7,711 nt of DNA from Rhodocyclaceae bacterium. GTDB taxonomy: Bacteria; Pseudomonadota; Gammaproteobacteria; Burkholderiales; Rhodocyclaceae. Below the pieces are notes generated by a model that saw only the letters and a list, made by a program, of their open reading frames with translations, made no database searches and was not told the origin of the DNA. The position numbers and the translations under genes are program-made. This document shows positions 4,998 to 7,711 of the stretch, piece by piece. Within the stretch, counting starts at the first letter, position 1; every line of letters starts with the position of its first letter. The stretch covers positions 1 to 7,711 of the forward strand of contig JALRGK010000171.1 of NCBI GenBank assembly GCA_023253415.1, in the 5' to 3' direction.

Positions 4998-6979
4998 TGT
5001 GCACCTTTGGCGTCTGGTCGAGTTTTGTAGAAGGTAACGGGGCTGGTTGCAGCGGCTCTGAGTACGCTGGGTTTGATCTTGCCCATGACATGCATTTCAC
5101 AGGGTCTGCAATCAAAACGCAGGGTGAGCTTCTCTTTGCCGTTGATCAGCTGTAGCGGTTCTGCGCGTACCGTGCCTTGAACACCAGTAACGCCTTTGGC
5201 CTGTTTGGGGCAGAGGTTCAACGAGAAACGTACACAGTGTTTGGTGATCATCAGGCTGACTTCGCCGTCTTCTTCGTGCGATTCGTAAGCGGCGTCAATG
5301 ACTTTGACGCCATGTTTGGCATAGAAGTCCCGCGCGTGCTGGTTGAACACGTTGGCAAGATAGCTGAGTGAATCTTCGGGGTAAGGGACTGGCGGCGACA
5401 CCGGCGTTGCGCGCGGTAAGCGATGCCAGGCAGCGGCTCGCGCGTTCATGAGGGCATCGACTGCGGTACGGCGTAGCGTGTTCAGTTGTGACGCCGGGAT
5501 GAACCAGGGTTGTGATAGCGCGAGTGATACGTTGATTGGTTTGAAAATGGTATCGCCTAAGCGTTGTAAACCGTCACGCAGCTTGCTTTCCGACTGCACC
5601 GGGTCATTAGCAATCTGGAAGGGGCCTTCTAATACGGCACTGGCACTGTGGCCGTCTTCATCCATGAGTTCGAGGCGTACACCTTCCCCCTGATCACTGA
5701 GGGCGAGGTAAACGCCAACCAGACGTTCGGCTGACTTCTTATCCAGCGTGCGGGTCCATTGCATGTCGCGGTTACGATTGACCTGGACTTCGGCGCGTAG
5801 ATCCTTGAAGCTTGCCATGGGGTCTTTGGGCCAGAGTTTCCAGACACCGGGCTGGGCAGTGGCTTCTGCTCTATTGATTTGCAGGCCGACAAGCGTTTTC
5901 TGGAGATCGTAGTAGCAGAGGCCGTCGCCATTGTTGATTTGTGTCTCTGGCTGGTCCGTAGTAAGTTCTAAATGGTCAGGCCGCACTTTGCTAATCCAAC
6001 CGATGGGTTGCCCCGGATTTTTCGGTGTATCAAAGGCGCCGATATCTTCTTTGCGACCCTGGACGAAGTAATCGGTGAATTCGCGGTTGAAATTCTGATT
6101 CGGGTCTGGCCTAAAACTGAAGGTGCTGTGGCCGCTGGAGCTACGAGCCAACTCCGGGCGCTCTTCGAGGATCTCGTCGAGCAACAGGCGGTAGTGTGCT
6201 GTAATGTTTTTAACGTAGGCCATGTCTTTGTAACGGCCTTCAATCTTGAAGCTGCGAATGCCTGCGTCGATGAGTGCGCGTAGGTTGTCGCTCTGATTGT
6301 TATCTTTCATCGATAACACGTGCTTGTCGTGCGCAACAATACGCCCTTGAGTGTCTTTCACCTCATACGGCAGGCGGCAAGCCTGGGAGCAGTCTCCCCG
6401 GTTGGCGCTTCGGCCGGTGTGGGCATGGCTGATGTAGCAAAGACCGCTGTAAGCGACGCAGAGCGCGCCATGAATAAAGAATTCTAGGGTGGCGCGGCCG
6501 GGCGCGTTTTTAGGGCCGAGTGCCGTATCGATGGCAGCAATTTGTTCGAGGGTCAGTTCGCGTGCCAGCACGATCTGCGAGAGACCACAGTCTTGTAGAA
6601 AGCGGGCTTTTTCGGGTGTGCGGATATCGGTTTGGGTGCTGGCGTGTAGCTGAATCGGCGGCAGATCAATTTCCAGCAGCCCCATGTCCTGAATAATCAA
6701 CGCATCAACGCCGGCATCATAGAGTTGCCAGGCAAGTTTACGGGCGGGTTCCAGTTCATCGTCACGCAGAATAGTATTGAGCGTCACGAAAATACGGCTA
6801 TTGAAGCGGTGCGCGTATTGGGTGAGTCGGGCAATCTCCTGAACCGTGTTGTCGGCCGCGGCGCGAGCACCAAAGGAGGGGCCGCCGATATAAACGGCGT
6901 CAGCCCCATGGTTGATGGCTTCAATGCCGATGTCGGCATCACGGGCAGGGGCAAGGAGTTCTAGATGATGGGGCTGCAT
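4994..6979 (-). CDS. rlhA: 23S rRNA 5-hydroxycytidine synthase RlhA (U32 peptidase family)
   Basis: A 661-residue protein that agrees closely along its whole length with my memory of E. coli RlhA (YdcP, about 653 residues), which hydroxylates C2501 of 23S rRNA in the peptidyl transferase centre; iron-sulphur supply is required there. Despite the U32 'peptidase/collagenase' name a protease role is not supported. The N-terminal barrel holds LELLAPARD, HGADAVYIGGPSFGAR, IFVTLNTILRDDELEPA and ELHASTQ-like LHASTQTDIR. The core FFIHGALCVAYSGLCYIS and SANRGDCSQACRLPY provides Cys174, 181, 197 and 201, a likely Fe-S cluster site; KIEGRYKDMAYVKNI follows (245-259). A middle collagenase-associated domain spans about 385-510. 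The C-terminal part has a second cysteine set: 582, 590, 624 and 627. The ATG at 6979 matches the family start, but no Shine-Dalgarno sequence precedes it. A shorter paralogue group (TrhP/YegQ, about 450 residues, tRNA) is excluded by length. Confidence 0.94.
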   Translation of the reverse strand: MQPHHLELLAPARDADIGIEAINHGADAVYIGGPSFGARAAADNTVQEIARLTQYAHRFNSRIFVTLNTILRDDELEPARKLAWQLYDAGVDALIIQDMGLLEIDLPPIQLHASTQTDIRTPEKARFLQDCGLSQIVLARELTLEQIAAIDTALGPKNAPGRATLEFFIHGALCVAYSGLCYISHAHTGRSANRGDCSQACRLPYEVKDTQGRIVAHDKHVLSMKDNNQSDNLRALIDAGIRSFKIEGRYKDMAYVKNITAHYRLLLDEILEERPELARSSSGHSTFSFRPDPNQNFNREFTDYFVQGRKEDIGAFDTPKNPGQPIGWISKVRPDHLELTTDQPETQINNGDGLCYYDLQKTLVGLQINRAEATAQPGVWKLWPKDPMASFKDLRAEVQVNRNRDMQWTRTLDKKSAERLVGVYLALSDQGEGVRLELMDEDGHSASAVLEGPFQIANDPVQSESKLRDGLQRLGDTIFKPINVSLALSQPWFIPASQLNTLRRTAVDALMNARAAAWHRLPRATPVSPPVPYPEDSLSYLANVFNQHARDFYAKHGVKVIDAAYESHEEDGEVSLMITKHCVRFSLNLCPKQAKGVTGVQGTVRAEPLQLINGKEKLTLRFDCRPCEMHVMGKIKPSVLRAAATSPVTFYKTRPDAKGAH

Positions 6980-6985
6980 GGGCGT

Positions 6986-7011
6986 TATGATAGCGCTACC
7001 CTGTTGAGGAG
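6986..7011. promoter_or_regulatory. Divergent start region between rlhA and the thioredoxin-like gene
   Basis: Only 41 bases (6980-7020) separate the two start codons. TATGAT at 6986-6991 is a good -10 candidate for the + strand gene, and the shifted reverse complement TATCAT (6992-6987) is equally good for rlhA; both match TATAAT at 5 of 6 positions. No convincing -35 was found on either side. GAGGAG at 7006-7011 is the ribosome binding site of the thioredoxin-like gene, 9 bases before its ATG. Confidence 0.4.
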
Positions 7012-7020
7012 TGCGCCACG

Positions 7021-7341
7021 ATGACGATTTCCCCTGTGCCTTTTGAGATGCCTGAACCCACCCGTGATGAAGTAGATGCGATGCGTGGCAGTGTGTTGCT
7101 GGAGTTTGGTATTAATGAGTGCCCGCATTGCCAGCGGGTGCAGCCGCTGGTTGCCGATGCACTCAAGCGTTACCCCGGCGTCCGTCATCTGCGCATTGAG
7201 GATGGGAAAGGGCGGCGACTAGGGCGTACCTTTTCAGTCAAACTCTGGCCAGCACTGATCTTCATGAAAGACGGCCAGGAGGTTGCCCGGGTTTTACGTC
7301 CCACCACGCAGCCTGAGGTGGATGCCGTCTTTAACGGATAA
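7021..7341 (+). CDS. Small thioredoxin-like protein (CPHC active site)
   Basis: A 106-residue single-domain thioredoxin-fold protein without signal peptide or membrane segment, so probably cytoplasmic. The active site is Cys34-Pro-His-Cys37 in EFGINECPHCQRVQPLV, and the expected cis-proline is Pro77 in KLWPALIFMKDG. The strand-helix order and the ending DGQEVARVLRP match thioredoxins. Classical Trx has CGPC; a CPHC centre, with histidine between the cysteines as in DsbA, usually gives a more oxidising thiol pair, so the client and direction of the reaction cannot be told from sequence. The ATG at 7021 is backed by GAGGAG at 7006-7011. It is divergent from rlhA, which has two cysteine clusters, and its last 11 bases overlap the opposite-strand hydrolase gene. 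Fold is sure, physiological role unknown; I assign no gene symbol. Confidence 0.88.
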   Translation: MTISPVPFEMPEPTRDEVDAMRGSVLLEFGINECPHCQRVQPLVADALKRYPGVRHLRIEDGKGRRLGRTFSVKLWPALIFMKDGQEVARVLRPTTQPEVDAVFNG

Positions 7342-7711
7342 AGTCTTTGAGAAGGCTACGGAAGGCTGGCGTGCCAGCCTTGCTTAGCCATTCAAAAGCC
7401 ACCATTTCCCGCGATACGATATTGGCACCATGCTGGCGCATGCGTTCCAGCGCCAAGGCTTTGTCCCGTGCCTGGCGTGAGCCAATGGCTTCTTCCACAA
7501 CCGCGACGTCACGGCCGGCAGCCAGCAAGTCCAGTACGGTCTGTTGGACGCAGACATGGGATTCGGTGCCGCAGACCACCCACTGTTTGCGCTGGGCTGA
7601 GGGGTGATCGAGGAGGTTGCCCTCAGCGACGGCAGAAAAATGGGTTTTTTCCAGCAATTCGTCGGGTTGGATGAGTTGAGCGATGTCTGGCGCCGTGCTG
7701 CCCAAGCCTTG
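7331..7711 (-). CDS. Isochorismatase-family cysteine hydrolase, C-terminal part (5' end outside window)
   Basis: The last 126 residues of an isochorismatase-fold hydrolase, of the YcaC/ISOC1-like subgroup. The frame runs off the right edge: codons for Gln and Gly precede the TTG at 7705, and QGLGSTAPDI reads as internal sequence, so the TTG is a leucine and not a start. Seen are Lys in LLEKTHFSAV, the family's catalytic lysine position, and the nucleophilic cysteine in CGTESHVCVQQTVLDLL, at the second Cys, followed by the family's usual VVEEAIGSR and ALERMRQHGANIVSREMVAFEWL. The catalytic aspartate would lie in the missing N-terminal part. Such enzymes hydrolyse small amides or vinyl ethers; the substrate here cannot be inferred and true isochorismatase activity is not implied. 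It overlaps the thioredoxin-like gene tail to tail by 11 bases. Confidence 0.9.
   Translation of the reverse strand, partial: QGLGSTAPDIAQLIQPDELLEKTHFSAVAEGNLLDHPSAQRKQWVVCGTESHVCVQQTVLDLLAAGRDVAVVEEAIGSRQARDKALALERMRQHGANIVSREMVAFEWLSKAGTPAFRSLLKDFIR

Overview
The window (7711 bases, moderately GC-rich, closely packed genes) looks like ordinary chromosome of a Proteobacterium. A Gammaproteobacterium is my first guess, because of the long RlhA-type U32 protein, the YaiI protein and the thrW-like tRNA. The ilvC-psd-pssA order with a short phosphatidylserine decarboxylase is also familiar from Betaproteobacteria, so class is not settled.

Left part (1-1778, + strand): the 3' end of ilvC (branched-chain amino acid synthesis), then psd and pssA. 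PssA makes phosphatidylserine and Psd decarboxylates it to phosphatidylethanolamine, so these two are consecutive steps of one pathway. Gaps are only 9 bases and no terminator is visible.

Middle part (1783-4385, + strand): four type IV pilin-like genes, called pilE, pilW, pilX and pilV. They start 4 bases after pssA and each overlaps the next. They probably encode minor pilins that prime assembly of a type IV pilus or a related fibre. PilY1 and the assembly machinery (ATPase, platform protein, secretin, prepilin peptidase) are absent and must be elsewhere. The gene order E-W-X-V resembles the H-J-K-I type order of the E. coli ppdA-ppdB-ygdB-ppdC cluster more than the Pseudomonas fimU-pilV-pilW-pilX-pilY1-pilE cluster.

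A tRNA-Thr(CGT) gene with its own promoter-like -10 element and a rho-independent terminator follows (4371-4523). Next is a small UPF0178/YaiI family gene (4539-4997).

Right part: rlhA on the - strand (4994-6979), a homologue of the 23S rRNA cytidine hydroxylation enzyme, meets yaiI tail to tail with a 4-base overlap. A small thioredoxin-like gene (7021-7341) diverges from rlhA across 41 bases. It converges with the 3' part of an isochorismatase-family hydrolase on the - strand that leaves the window at its right edge.

Every gap is well under 300 bases. I found no transposon, CRISPR array, phage gene or obvious novel system. The points most worth a second look are the fusion of the pilin cassette to a phospholipid operon, the large four-cysteine PilX lacking Glu5, and the initiation region of rlhA.
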